Under the pieces are notes generated by a model. That model saw only the letters and a program-made list of their open reading frames with translations. It made no database searches and was not told where the DNA came from. Source: Pseudomonadota bacterium (lineage in GTDB: Bacteria; Pseudomonadota; Gammaproteobacteria; Burkholderiales; Gallionellaceae). Taken from it: a DNA stretch of 64,000 bases. Within the stretch, counting starts at the first letter, position 1, and each line of letters starts with the position of its first letter. A program made the position numbers and the translations under genes. The stretch spans positions 177,826 to 241,825 of the forward strand of contig JAJYYO010000001.1 of the NCBI GenBank assembly GCA_021800795.1, given 5' to 3'. This document shows, one piece after another, positions 30,860 to 39,229 of this stretch.

Positions 30860-31487
30860 TGCCTGCCGTGTTTTCATTTCGCGAGACAAAATCAAGCTGT
30901 GGCCCGCACACATGGCAGGCCAGCGGTTGTGCATGAAAGCGCCGGTTAGTCGGGTCTTCATATTCTGCACGGCAGGCTTTGCATAATGTAAAGCTGGTCA
31001 TCGTAGTATGCGGCCTGTCATAGGGCATGCCGGTGATCAGCGTATAGCGCGGCCCGCATTGGGTGCAATTGATGAACGGGTAGCGATAGCGACGGTTATT
31101 GGGATTGAGCATCTCGCGGCGACAGTCGTCGCACAGAAAATTGTCCGGAGGAATGTGGATGTTGCCATGCAAGGATTCTTTACTGGGCAGAATGGAAAAG
31201 CTGTTCAATTCGCGCGGTGGTATATGCACGCATGAAACTATATAGGGGCGCGCCAGCGGTAGCGTCTCAGAAATGAGGGCAGCAGCAAACGCATCCAGTG
31301 CATCAGTTTTGCCTTGTGCCTCAACCAATACTTCACCGGTGAGATTCTGCACGATGCCTTGCAGGCCTAAACGCTGCGCCAGGTTATACACAAAGGCGCG
31401 ATAGCCCACGCCCTGTACTCGCCCACCTATCAGTCAGCGCCGGGATTCGTGCAATGAAAGGGAAAAATGCGGCCCGTCAATATTCAT
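30860..31487 (-). pseudogene. hypF: hypF remnant (carbamoyltransferase for hydrogenase maturation)
   Basis: From the ATG at 31487 the frame reads MNIDGPHFSLSLHESRR, then TGA, then LIGGRVQGVGYRAFVYNLA, the acylphosphatase-like start of HypF. It continues through the zinc-finger region with CDDC, CTQCG, CKAC and CHVCG pairs and stops resembling HypF near 30860. The YrdC and Kae1-like catalytic domains (about 550 residues) are absent. Unrelated sequence continues open to 30603. HypF makes the cyanide ligands of the NiFe centre, so an intact copy must exist elsewhere if the adjacent hydrogenase works. Confidence 0.85.
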
Positions 31488-31556
31488 GTGCATGACGGGT
31501 GAGTGAAACAATTGCGACATAGCGGATACAACATACGAAGGCTGGGCTGATTAAAG

Positions 31557-32138
31557 TCAGGCGGCGGTAAGCAGGTAGACGCCGCTCACTGCGATAACAA
31601 TGCCCAAAGCCTGAGCGATGACCGCATGACGCTTGCGCGATGCAACACCCATAGCAATACCGATCAGATGCAGCGTCGCGGTCGCAGCGAGAAAACCCGG
31701 CGCATAAGTCGTAGGGGATGCCGAACCAGGCAATTCAAGGCCGTGCGCGTAGCCGTGCAGCAAGCCGAACAGCGCGGTGATCGCCATGCTGAGCGTTGCG
31801 GGCAGCTGCAATGAAAGTGCAACCAGCAATCCCAGTGCCAGTACAGAAGTGGCGATGCCGGCCTCGACCAAAGGCAGTGAAGGCCAGCGCATCGCGATAG
31901 CGGCCCCGATGGCGAGCATGCTCATGAACGTGGCGGGCAGCAGCCAGATTTTTTTACCGCCGCCTTGGGCCGCCCAGAGTCCGACCGCGAGCATCGCAAG
32001 CAGGTGATCGATTCCCGAAAACGGGTGCATCAGTCCTGCTGAAAAACCCGACACATCGTGGCCGGGGTGGGCGATAGCAACGTTGCTCAAAGAAAATAGA
32101 AAAAACACTGCCAGAAGTTTTGTGGTCGAAATGCGCAT
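31557..32138 (-). CDS. hupE: HupE/UreJ family membrane protein
   Basis: 193 residues from the ATG at 32138, chosen for the AAGGAG site 6 nt before it. Signal peptide ending NVAIA, then mature HPGHDVSGFSAGLMHPFSGIDHLLAM, the His/Asp-rich family signature, and about six membrane helices. HupE relatives take up nickel. It sits 17 bp after the hydrogenase large-subunit gene, as expected for nickel supply to the enzyme. Confidence 0.9.
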   Translation of the reverse strand: MRISTTKLLAVFFLFSLSNVAIAHPGHDVSGFSAGLMHPFSGIDHLLAMLAVGLWAAQGGGKKIWLLPATFMSMLAIGAAIAMRWPSLPLVEAGIATSVLALGLLVALSLQLPATLSMAITALFGLLHGYAHGLELPGSASPTTYAPGFLAATATLHLIGIAMGVASRKRHAVIAQALGIVIAVSGVYLLTAA

Positions 32139-32155
32139 GTTGTTCTCCTTGAGCA

Positions 32156-33928
32156 TTATTTAATTTGAATCTCGACCAGCTCTTCGCCATTTGGATCGGT
32201 CACATGCACTGCGCAGGCGATACAAGGATCGAAACTGTGGATGGTGCGCAATATCTCGATTGGCTGTTTCGGGTCGTACAACTGGTGGCCTTTCAGGGCC
32301 GCTTCGTAAGGGCCTTCCTGGCCCTGCGCATCGCGCGGGCCGGCATTCCAGGTGCTGGGCACCACCGCCTGATAATTGTCTATTTTTTCATCCTTGATCA
32401 CAACCCAGTGCGCCAATGCGCCGCGCGGCGCTTCCGTGTAGCCTACGCCTTTGCTAATCTGTGGCCAGGTGGAGGGATCCCACAGCGTGTCATTGTGCGT
32501 CTTTACATCGCCTGCCTTGATGTTGGCGATCAGATGGTCATACCAGCCCTGCATGCTGTCTGCGAAGATTTTTGTCTCCAGCGTGCGGGCGGCGGTGCGT
32601 CCCAGCGTCGAGTAAAGCGCGGTCACCGGCAGATCGAGTGTCTTCAGTGTCATTCCGACCAGTTCGCGGGTCTGTTCATGACCCCTGGCATACAGCATCA
32701 GCACCCGCGCAAGCGGTCCCACTTCCATCGGCTTACCCTGCCAGCGCGGAGACTTCAGCCACGAGTAGGATGCATCCGTGTCGAGGTTTGCATAGGGTGG
32801 TTTGGGCCCGGTGTAATTCAGCGCTGTCTCCCCCTTGTAGGGATGCAGGCCTTTTTCCTTGCCGACGCTGTAGTCGTACCAGGAGTGCGAGACAAATTCC
32901 TGTATCTGATTTTCTGCATTCAGATCGACCGGGTGGATGGTGGACAGGTCGCGATTAAGGATCACCCCCGATGGAATGAGGAACGAGGCCGGATCGTCCA
33001 TGCCTGTAGCCGGGAAGTCGCCGTAGGCGAGAAAATTGCCGACCCCTTCGCCCTGCTTGCTCCAGTCCTTGTAAAAACCCGCAATCGCCAGCGTGTCCGG
33101 CACATACACCTGATCCACAAAATCGCGCATCTGGCGGATGATGTTCTGTACGGTTTCAAGTCCTGTCATATTGAGCGAAGTGGCCGCTTCTCCTCCGCGA
33201 AAATGCGGACCGTTACCGTTCCCCTCATGCTGGGGATGCACGCTGATGGCGCACGGCACGCCGCCGACCAGAAAATTGGGGTGGGGATTTTTGCCGCCGA
33301 AAATCGCGTGCAGTTTTGCCACATCGCGCTGCCAGGCCAGCGCATCCAGGTAATGCGCGACCGCCATCAGATTGGCTTCAGGTGGCAGCTTGTAGGCCGG
33401 ATGTCCCCAGTATCCGTTGGCGAAAATACCGAGTTGCCCGCCTTCGACGAAGGTCTTGATGCGCTTTTGCACATCGGCGAAATAACCGGGCGAGGATTTT
33501 GGATAGGAGGGGCTGACAGTCTGCGCAAGTTCAGAGGTGGCCTTCGGGTCGGCTTTCAAGGCCGATACTACATCCACCCAGTCCAGCGCGTGCAGATGAT
33601 AGAAATGCATCACATGGTCGTGCACAAATTGCGCGGCGATCATCAGGTTGCGGATCAGTTGCGCGTTGGGCGGCACCTCAATTTTCAGCGCATCTTCCAC
33701 CGCGCGCACCGAAGCGATGCCGTGCACCAGCGTGCAGACGCCGCAGATGCGCTGTGCAAATGCCCATGCATCGCGCGGATCGCGGCCGCGCAAAATGATC
33801 TCGATACCGCGCACCATGGTGCCCGCACTGGAAGCGCGGATGATGCGATTGTCGGCATCGGTCTCAGCCTCGATGCGCAAATGGCCCTCGATGCGGGTGA
33901 CAGGGTCGACTACAATCGTTTGCGTCAT
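32156..33928 (-). CDS. hynL: [NiFe]-hydrogenase large subunit, Isp-type (group 1e-like)
   Basis: 590 residues. The four nickel ligands are present: C62 and C65 in RICGVCTLVH, and C569 and C572 in DPCIACAVH. A C-terminal peptide of 15 residues follows His575 (VTDPNGEELVEIQIK) and should be removed by the endopeptidase encoded at 37667-38146. It overlaps isp2 by 4 bp. The assignment to the Isp type rests on the gene order hynS-isp1-isp2-hynL. Periplasm-facing with HynS; oxidises H2 or, in some relatives, evolves it. Confidence 0.93.
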   Translation of the reverse strand: MTQTIVVDPVTRIEGHLRIEAETDADNRIIRASSAGTMVRGIEIILRGRDPRDAWAFAQRICGVCTLVHGIASVRAVEDALKIEVPPNAQLIRNLMIAAQFVHDHVMHFYHLHALDWVDVVSALKADPKATSELAQTVSPSYPKSSPGYFADVQKRIKTFVEGGQLGIFANGYWGHPAYKLPPEANLMAVAHYLDALAWQRDVAKLHAIFGGKNPHPNFLVGGVPCAISVHPQHEGNGNGPHFRGGEAATSLNMTGLETVQNIIRQMRDFVDQVYVPDTLAIAGFYKDWSKQGEGVGNFLAYGDFPATGMDDPASFLIPSGVILNRDLSTIHPVDLNAENQIQEFVSHSWYDYSVGKEKGLHPYKGETALNYTGPKPPYANLDTDASYSWLKSPRWQGKPMEVGPLARVLMLYARGHEQTRELVGMTLKTLDLPVTALYSTLGRTAARTLETKIFADSMQGWYDHLIANIKAGDVKTHNDTLWDPSTWPQISKGVGYTEAPRGALAHWVVIKDEKIDNYQAVVPSTWNAGPRDAQGQEGPYEAALKGHQLYDPKQPIEILRTIHSFDPCIACAVHVTDPNGEELVEIQIK

Positions 33929-35208
33929 GGCATCTCCCTCGAATTGATTTCTGCTGTCGCAAGGTGATCGGCGATCATCTCAGTCAGTCCTGTAACATGC
34001 ACATTCATCTTGTAGTGTTCAAGCCCCTCTTCCAGCACGATACGGCAATTGGCGCAGGCGGTGACCAGCGTTTTGGCGCCTGTCGCTTCAAGTTGCGACT
34101 TCTTGGTCTTGAATGCAACAAGGCGCAAGTTTTCCGCTTCATCGATTGCGCTCACGCCGCCCCCGCCGCCGCAACACCAGTTCATTTTGCCCGGGTCGCT
34201 CATCTCAACGTAGTTGTTTGCCACCAGTTTTAGAAGTTTGCGCGGCTCTTCCAGCACACCGCCGCGCCGCACCAGCTGGCAGGGATCATGAAAGGTGAGT
34301 CTGGCTTCCTCGAAGCCCGAGATCTTGAGTAGGCCCTGATCGTAAAAGCCATCCAGCACTTCGAGTATATGCAGCACGTCAAAGGTGTAGGGGCGGCCGA
34401 TCAGGTTAGGTCCTTCCCAGCGCAATGCGGTATAGGCATGACCGCATTCCGGGCTGATCACGGTTTTGACCTTGAGTTTTTCCGCGCCATCGACGATGCG
34501 CTGAACAAGCACGCGCGCAATGTCGGAAACGCCGATCTGTATGCCGCTGTTGGTGGCTTCGAAAGCGTCCGAGCACAGCGTCCAGCTTTTCTTTGCCTGC
34601 TTCATGATGCGGGCAATGGCCGCCAGATATTCGGGAAAACTGATGATCTCCATCGAGGACATCAGCACCATGTATTCCGCACCCGTCACATCCAGCGGAA
34701 TCTCAATGCCGGTATCTTCAAGGACATGTTTCATCTGCGCTTTCACCGCAGGCAGACGCACGCCCATCGGGCTGCCGATTTCCACAGAACGTCCGGCGGC
34801 TTCAACCAGTCCGTCGGGTGCATGACCCGAGATGGCCATGCCCTCGCGCAGTTTGCGCACCATGTAGACGATGTCATTGCCCACTGGGCAGACCAGTGAG
34901 CAGCGGCCGCACAGCGTACAACTGTCATACACCAGCGGCTGCCATGCGTCCAGTTCATCATCGGTGACAGGTTTGGATAAACCCAGCATTTTCGTCAGCC
35001 TGCCGGTCAGGGTATATTCCTGCTGGTAGACACGGCGCAAGGGTTCGAGCTTGTGGATGGGCGTGTATTTAGGGTCGCCCGTTTCGGTGTAAAACAGACA
35101 GGCCTCGGCGCACAGGCCGCAATGCACGCAGCTGCTGAAAAAACTGGCGATGGGCGCATCGATGATTTCCTTCAGGACACCGATGCCTTTGTTGAGTGTA
35201 GCGCTCAT
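33925..35208 (-). CDS. isp2: Isp2: heterodisulfide-reductase-like iron-sulfur protein
   Basis: 427 residues. N-terminal pair of [4Fe-4S] motifs (CVHCGLCAEAC and CTLCGRCSLVCPVG), then two CCG domains (ECGHAY/HDPCQL and CCGGGGGVSAIDEAEN ... ACANC) as in HdrD and GlcF. With Isp1 it moves electrons between the hydrogenase and the membrane quinone or a cytoplasmic acceptor. Start overlaps isp1 by ATGA and its stop overlaps hynL, so the block is tightly coupled. Confidence 0.9.
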   Translation of the reverse strand: MSATLNKGIGVLKEIIDAPIASFFSSCVHCGLCAEACLFYTETGDPKYTPIHKLEPLRRVYQQEYTLTGRLTKMLGLSKPVTDDELDAWQPLVYDSCTLCGRCSLVCPVGNDIVYMVRKLREGMAISGHAPDGLVEAAGRSVEIGSPMGVRLPAVKAQMKHVLEDTGIEIPLDVTGAEYMVLMSSMEIISFPEYLAAIARIMKQAKKSWTLCSDAFEATNSGIQIGVSDIARVLVQRIVDGAEKLKVKTVISPECGHAYTALRWEGPNLIGRPYTFDVLHILEVLDGFYDQGLLKISGFEEARLTFHDPCQLVRRGGVLEEPRKLLKLVANNYVEMSDPGKMNWCCGGGGGVSAIDEAENLRLVAFKTKKSQLEATGAKTLVTACANCRIVLEEGLEHYKMNVHVTGLTEMIADHLATAEINSREMP

Positions 35209-35864
35209 ACTGCCACCCCCTTCTTCGCATTCACATCGCCGTTATACCAGCGCGATCCCCACAATGTAAAGACGTGCATCAGCTTGGTGAAAGGCAGAAA
35301 AACCAGCAGCAGTTCGACGCTTATAATATGCAGCGCCAGCATCGCAGTGTAGGGCAGCAGCAGGTGATGGGTTGCAAGATAGCCGGTCAGTACCGGCAAA
35401 AAGGTCAGCATCCAGGCGGCGTAATCTTCAAAGGTGGAGAGGAAGCGCTTGACCGGTTTGTTGATGCGCTCCACCAGTACCAGCACCATGGCGGCCAGCG
35501 TCACAACTGTCGCTGCATCAATGAACTGAGCGGGCAGATTCGGCCACCACACGCCGGTCAGCGACTGTATCAGCTTGATGTGCTGGGCGGACAACAACAC
35601 GACGATGAACAGGCCGATATGAAACACATAGCCTGCCACATAACTTGCAGGCGATTTCTTGAACATGCCGGGCGGCGGCAAGGATCGGCGAAATACGGTA
35701 TGCAGCCCGGAGGCGCCGGCGCGATGGCGTGGTGTGGCAAGATCCGGCTTGCGTCCCAATGTGTAGATTTCCAGCAGGCGCAACAGTGTGCCGAGCACGA
35801 ATATCCCGATGGCGATATTCAGGCCCATGCCGCGTACCCAGGTCAGAAACAGAACTTCATTCAT
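35205..35864 (-). CDS. isp1: Isp1: b-type cytochrome-like membrane subunit
   Basis: 219 residues with about five membrane helices and histidines placed as in NarI/DsrM-type quinone-reactive cytochromes (GYVFHIGLFIVVLLSAQH; TGYLATHHLLLP; LALHIISVELLLVFLPFTKLMH). Anchors the hydrogenase to the inner membrane and exchanges electrons with quinone. Overlaps hynS by 8 bp and isp2 by 4 bp. Confidence 0.88.
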   Translation of the reverse strand: MNEVLFLTWVRGMGLNIAIGIFVLGTLLRLLEIYTLGRKPDLATPRHRAGASGLHTVFRRSLPPPGMFKKSPASYVAGYVFHIGLFIVVLLSAQHIKLIQSLTGVWWPNLPAQFIDAATVVTLAAMVLVLVERINKPVKRFLSTFEDYAAWMLTFLPVLTGYLATHHLLLPYTAMLALHIISVELLLVFLPFTKLMHVFTLWGSRWYNGDVNAKKGVAV

Positions 35865-36948
35865 GTTGCTTCTCCAGGTCGGCGATAGTCGCTGTTACAT
35901 GCACCGATTTTGCCGCCCTTTTTTTGAAGCGGTTAGCGATTGAAACACCGACACCGATAGCCGCCCCTGCGATTGCCGCATCAGTACTCAGGCTCAGCGC
36001 GCTGGCCGGCATAGACAGCGCGCTGTAGAAACTGCCCGCATCCCAGAAATGCGGCTCGGAACAACCGAGGCAGCCGTGCCCGGATTCAATCGGGAAGCTG
36101 GTCCCGCCATTCCATTTGGTCGTAGCGCAGGCGTTGTGGGTCGTCGGCCCCTTGCAGCCCAGTTCAAACAGACACCAGCCATTACGCGCACCTTCATCGT
36201 CAAACGTCTTGGCAAATTTCCCCTGATCATAAAAAGGTCGGCGATAGCAACGGTCGTGAATGGTTTCCCCATAAAATGACCTGGGCCGACCCAGATCATC
36301 CAGTTCAGGTAACGCGCCGAAGGTAAGGTAGTGAGCGAGCACGCCGGTGATCACCGCAGGGATCGGCGGGCAGCCGGAAATATTGACGACGGGTTTGTCC
36401 TTGATGATGTCGGATACGGACACCGCACCGGTCGGATTGGGTTTTGCGTTCGGGATGCCGCCGAAGGATGCGCAGGTGCCGACCGCGATGATCGCCGCCG
36501 CACCCTTGGCGGCTTCCTGCAACAGGTCGAGGTTGGTGCGCCCGGCGATGGTGGAGTAGATACCGCCGTCATGCAATGGTATAGAGCCATCCACCACCAG
36601 CAGATACTTGCCATAGAAATTCCGCATCGCATCTATACGCGACTTTTCAGCAGCAAAACCTGAGGCGGCCTGCAACGTGTGATGATAGTCGAGCGAAATC
36701 ATGTCGAAGATCAGGCTCTCCAGCGTCGGCGTGTACGAGCGGGTCAGCGACTCGGTGCAGCCGGTGCATTCCTGAAATGACAACCAGATCACCGACGGTC
36801 GCGTAGCCTTGCTCATTGCGTCGGCAATCGCATTCGCTGTGCCTGGCGGCAGCGCCATGATAGAGGCCATTGCGGCACAGAACTTCAAGAACGCGCGGCG
36901 GCTGATGCCCTGCTCCCTGAGTCGTTCTCCCAGCGTTTCATGATCCAT
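35857..36948 (-). CDS. hynS: [NiFe]-hydrogenase small subunit, Tat-exported
   Basis: 363 residues. The second of two adjacent ATGs was chosen because GAGGTG is best placed for it. Tat signal SRRAFLKFCAAMASIMALPP near residue 16. Cluster ligands are visible: CTGCTES, GTCASFGG and SGCPPIP (proximal), HDRC ... CLFELGCKG (distal/medial) and HGCLGCSEPHFWD. A C-terminal hydrophobic helix (AAIGVGVSIANRF) anchors it. First structural gene; a palindromic repeat lies just upstream between it and the hupH-like gene. Confidence 0.93.
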   Translation of the reverse strand: MDHETLGERLREQGISRRAFLKFCAAMASIMALPPGTANAIADAMSKATRPSVIWLSFQECTGCTESLTRSYTPTLESLIFDMISLDYHHTLQAASGFAAEKSRIDAMRNFYGKYLLVVDGSIPLHDGGIYSTIAGRTNLDLLQEAAKGAAAIIAVGTCASFGGIPNAKPNPTGAVSVSDIIKDKPVVNISGCPPIPAVITGVLAHYLTFGALPELDDLGRPRSFYGETIHDRCYRRPFYDQGKFAKTFDDEGARNGWCLFELGCKGPTTHNACATTKWNGGTSFPIESGHGCLGCSEPHFWDAGSFYSALSMPASALSLSTDAAIAGAAIGVGVSIANRFKKRAAKSVHVTATIADLEKQHE

Positions 36949-36962
36949 CATGCACCTCGCTC

Positions 36963-37076
36963 TTAAATAAAACTCGCGCAAGCGTTCGTCTGTTCCCTCT
37001 CCCTGTGGGAGAGGGTTTGGGTGAGGGAAAGCGGGTATGGCTAGTTGTCAGTATTCGCATCAATGCCATGCCCGCC
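36963..37076 (-). repeat. Composite palindromic repeat, copy C
   Basis: On the minus strand: arm GGCGGGCATGGC, 24-nt loop, arm GCCATACCCGC, TTTCCCTCACCCAAA, palindrome CCCTCTCCC/GGGAGAGGG with 3-nt centre, tail GAACGCTTGCGCGAG ... TTAA. The first arm and loop encode the last ten codons and stop of the hupH-like gene (GHGIDANTDN). The rest occupies the gap before hynS and would form a hairpin in the operon mRNA. Confidence 0.85.
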
Positions 37077-37670
37077 AAGTTGAGCCTGCAATCTTTCCAG
37101 TCCTGCATGCACATCTTCAGGCTGACTCTTGATGATTTCGGGAATCGTCGTGATTTCCAGCATATCCGCCACGATATCGCCCTCCACGTTGTAGTGGGTC
37201 ACCCACCATACGCCGGGATATTGCGTTTCAAAAATTTCGCTGGGACCGATGGCATCGATACGCACGGATACTTCTCCCCTGCCCAGTGTCAGGCGCAGCT
37301 GTTCATATTCACCCGGTGCAAAAGGCAGGCTGCTAAGAGCTATCATGCCGGTTTCATGATTGTGATCCAGCTTTTCAAGACACGTGACAATCTCGACCAG
37401 CAGTGCTCGGATGTTGCCGATGGAATACGCTTCGTTAACATGAAACTCGCGCAAGCGTTCGTTTGTTCGGCTTCGCCCCCCTCGCTGCGCTCTCCCCTCC
37501 GGGAGATAACCAGCGACTTTGCCATCGTCTTGTGATGGCTTAGTCGAATGGCTAATCGTTCCATCAGGGTTTGGGTGAGGGAAACAGGCATGATCAGATT
37601 CATTGTCAGGAGCGATAATTTCTCCGTGCCTGATGGTCTGAACTTGGATAGGGATGGTTTGAGCGTTCAT
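37041..37670 (-). CDS. HupH/HoxQ-like hydrogenase expression protein carrying an in-frame repeat insertion
   Basis: 209 residues from the ATG that overlaps the endopeptidase stop (ATGA). The C-terminal two thirds (ALLVEIVTCLEKL ... GEVSVRIDAIGPSEI ... YPGVWWVTHYN ... LEITTIPEIIKSQ) match the HupH C-terminal domain, implicated in small-subunit maturation. Residues about 27-79 are encoded by palindromic repeat copy D (FPHPNP ... LPEG ... TNERLREFHVN), and the final GHGIDANTDN by copy C. Without them the protein would be about 150 residues. The frame is intact, so the protein is either tolerant of the insert or no longer selected. Confidence 0.75.
   Translation of the reverse strand: MNAQTIPIQVQTIRHGEIIAPDNESDHACFPHPNPDGTISHSTKPSQDDGKVAGYLPEGRAQRGGRSRTNERLREFHVNEAYSIGNIRALLVEIVTCLEKLDHNHETGMIALSSLPFAPGEYEQLRLTLGRGEVSVRIDAIGPSEIFETQYPGVWWVTHYNVEGDIVADMLEITTIPEIIKSQPEDVHAGLERLQAQLGGHGIDANTDN
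37434..37592 (-). repeat. Composite palindromic repeat, copy D, inside a coding region
   Basis: Minus strand: CATGCCTGTTTCCCTCACCC, then about 75 nt of extra sequence with its own hairpin (TGATGG ... CCATCA), then TCTCCCGGAGGGGAGA, and the tail ACGAACGCTTGCGCGAG ... CATGTTAA. It contributes 53 in-frame codons to the hupH-like gene. The reading frame used ([17 protein letters not shown]) is the same as in copy F in aroA-cmk. Confidence 0.85.
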
Positions 37671-38146
37671 GCGCACCACTCCTCAATCAATTGCAATGCC
37701 TGATTACAGGCAAGCTTGATTGCGCCGGCAACAGGAGGCGATGGCATTTCACCCCACGCAATAGTTTGCGGCTGTATGCCGATCAGTGCGCGATGGCGCG
37801 GTAGTTGATCTGTGAGCAGCGCAATGGCCATCAGGTCGATCAGGCTCACCTCATGCACGCTGCATTTTCGGTTGCTGCCGATGAAATCATCCATACGCTC
37901 ACCTTCGAAAACCCTGGTAGTGCCGGGCTTTCCGTCGTAGTGTGCCGCATCGATGACGATCAGATTGTCCGCATCCTCGATGGCACCCGCCAGCGTGAAG
38001 CTCAACGTGCCGCCGTCCATCAGTTCGATGTCGTTGCGTTGTTCTGTCAGGCCGGCAAGCTGCCGTATCGCATGAACGCCCGCACCTTCATCCTGCAACA
38101 GAATGTTGCCGATGCCCAGTATCAAGGTTTTAGTATGGACTGTCAT
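37667..38146 (-). CDS. hynD: Hydrogenase maturation endopeptidase (HupD/HynD family)
   Basis: 159 residues from the ATG at 38146; the longer frame to 38182 adds 12 residues without family similarity. Motif TLILGIGNILLQDEGAGVHA with the nickel-sensing acidic residue, and the second conserved region LMDGGTLSF ... VIDAAHYDGKPG. Cleaves the C-terminal peptide of HynL after nickel insertion. First gene of the minus-strand hydrogenase operon; divergent from hypC across 178 bp. Confidence 0.88.
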   Translation of the reverse strand: MTVHTKTLILGIGNILLQDEGAGVHAIRQLAGLTEQRNDIELMDGGTLSFTLAGAIEDADNLIVIDAAHYDGKPGTTRVFEGERMDDFIGSNRKCSVHEVSLIDLMAIALLTDQLPRHRALIGIQPQTIAWGEMPSPPVAGAIKLACNQALQLIEEWCA

Positions 38147-38213
38147 GACTAAATCCAGTTGTACCCGATGGGAACAGCGCATGATGCAGGATCTGCGCGC
38201 TAATACGAGCAGA

Positions 38214-38231
38214 TTACACCGTTATGTGTAA
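38214..38231. promoter_or_regulatory. Perfect inverted repeat between hynD and hypC, possible activator site
   Basis: TTACAC-CGTTAT-GTGTAA in the divergent hydrogenase control region. A second weaker inverted pair (AACTT ... AAGTT) lies about 25 bp further on. No sigma-54 or strong sigma-70 promoter could be assigned with confidence. Confidence 0.4.
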
Positions 38232-38324
38232 ATCACAACTGAGTAATTTTATCAACTTAACAAAGTTAACGTATCACCTTCACAGGGCTATACTGCGTTA
38301 TGTTTTAACCTCAGGAAAACGGCC

Positions 38325-38567
38325 ATGTGTTTAGGTATTCCCATGCAAATTGTCGCGATCATTGGCTACAATGCACGCTGCACAGCAAAGGGCGTGATGC
38401 GCGACGTGAGCCTGTTTATGCTGCAGGATGAACCCATCACCGTGGGTGATTTCGTGATGGTGCATGTGGGCTATGCCTTGCAGAAGTTGACCGAACAGGA
38501 AGCCGGTTTGACCTGGGAATTGCTCGATGAATTGCTGGCAAATGATCCGGATGAACAAGGCAACTGA
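38325..38567 (+). CDS. hypC: Hydrogenase assembly chaperone HypC
   Basis: 80 residues. Begins [10 protein letters not shown] with the essential Cys2 that holds the Fe(CN)2CO unit, and shows [16 protein letters not shown]. Shuttles the iron centre from HypD to the large-subunit precursor. AGGA lies 8-9 nt before the ATG. Its usual partner hypD follows after 4 bp but is broken. Confidence 0.95.
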   Translation: MCLGIPMQIVAIIGYNARCTAKGVMRDVSLFMLQDEPITVGDFVMVHVGYALQKLTEQEAGLTWELLDELLANDPDEQGN

Positions 38568-38571
38568 GGTC

Positions 38572-38924
38572 ATGAAAAGTGCACAACACTGGCTGAACCT
38601 TATCCGCGCGCTGCCGCTCACGCGCCCAGTGCGCATCATGAATGTGTGCGGCGGACACGAGCGCGCTATCACAATGGCGGGACTGCGCAGTGCATTGCCG
38701 AAAAACGTTGAGTTGATACCCGGACCCGGTTGTCCGGTATGCGTATGCCCTGAAGAGGATGTGTACCGCAACTGGCCATGCATGCAGGCGTGATACTGGC
38801 AGCCTTCGGCGACATGCTGCGCGTGCCGGTGAATGTGCCCAAAAAGAAGCGCGCTCGCTGGAACAGGCCAAGGGCGCCGATATACGACCGAGTATTTCGA
38901 GCATCGTCATGATCTGCCTTGACT
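38572..38924 (+). pseudogene. hypD: hypD remnant, truncated and frameshifted
   Basis: The first frame reads [20 protein letters not shown] and [16 protein letters not shown], the conserved HypD opening with its redox cysteines, then ends at 38791-38793. Frame +2 continues [16 protein letters not shown] and a second shift gives EARSLEQAKGADIR. Similarity stops there, about 115 of the expected ~370 residues in, and a ccdAB module begins. HypD is needed to build the Fe(CN)2CO group, so this copy cannot support hydrogenase maturation. Confidence 0.85.
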
Positions 38925-38960
38925 TGATTTCTATGATGCGTATGATTATGCGTATCATTG
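38920..38960 (+). promoter_or_regulatory. Promoter/operator of ccdAB
   Basis: TTGACT (38920-38925) with TATGAT about 15 nt on as a possible -10, overlapped by repeated ATGCGTAT units and the inverted pair ATGAT ... ATCAT (38943-38959). Overlap of the two suggests autoregulation by the CcdA-CcdB complex. Confidence 0.45.
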
Positions 38961-38975
38961 TTTAAGGAGTTCGTC

Positions 38976-39227
38976 GTGCAAATCCATTTAACCTCGTCCG
39001 CTAAAAAAGGCCGTCTGTCCTTATCAATCGATCAGGATTTGCTGGATCGCTTTGAGCCCTACAAGCATCAGGTCAATTTTTCAGCACAGGCTGAGCAGAT
39101 GCTTGCCCGGATTTTGGAAGAGTTTGAAAATCGCGCCTGGGTGGAACGCAATTCAGAGGCGCTGCTGGCGCATGGAAGAGACATTGCCGTAACCGGCCCG
39201 GCTGGCGCTGAGTTTGACCGGATCTGA
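38976..39227 (+). CDS. ccdA: Type II antitoxin CcdA
   Basis: 83 residues from GTG, selected by the AGGAG site 7 nt before it; a TTG 18 bp upstream lacks one. N-terminal ribbon-helix-helix (GRLSLSIDQDLLDRFEPY) and the C-terminal CcdA arm (RAWVERNSEALLAHGRDI) that binds toxin. Two bases separate it from ccdB. Directly abuts the hypD fragment, so the module may have arrived with the event that truncated it. Confidence 0.88.
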   Translation: MQIHLTSSAKKGRLSLSIDQDLLDRFEPYKHQVNFSAQAEQMLARILEEFENRAWVERNSEALLAHGRDIAVTGPAGAEFDRI

Positions 39228-39229
39228 TT

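Noticed and set aside
32165..33967. A 600-codon plus-strand open frame
   Set aside because: It is exactly antisense to the hydrogenase large-subunit gene, which has all catalytic motifs; long shadow frames are expected at this G+C.
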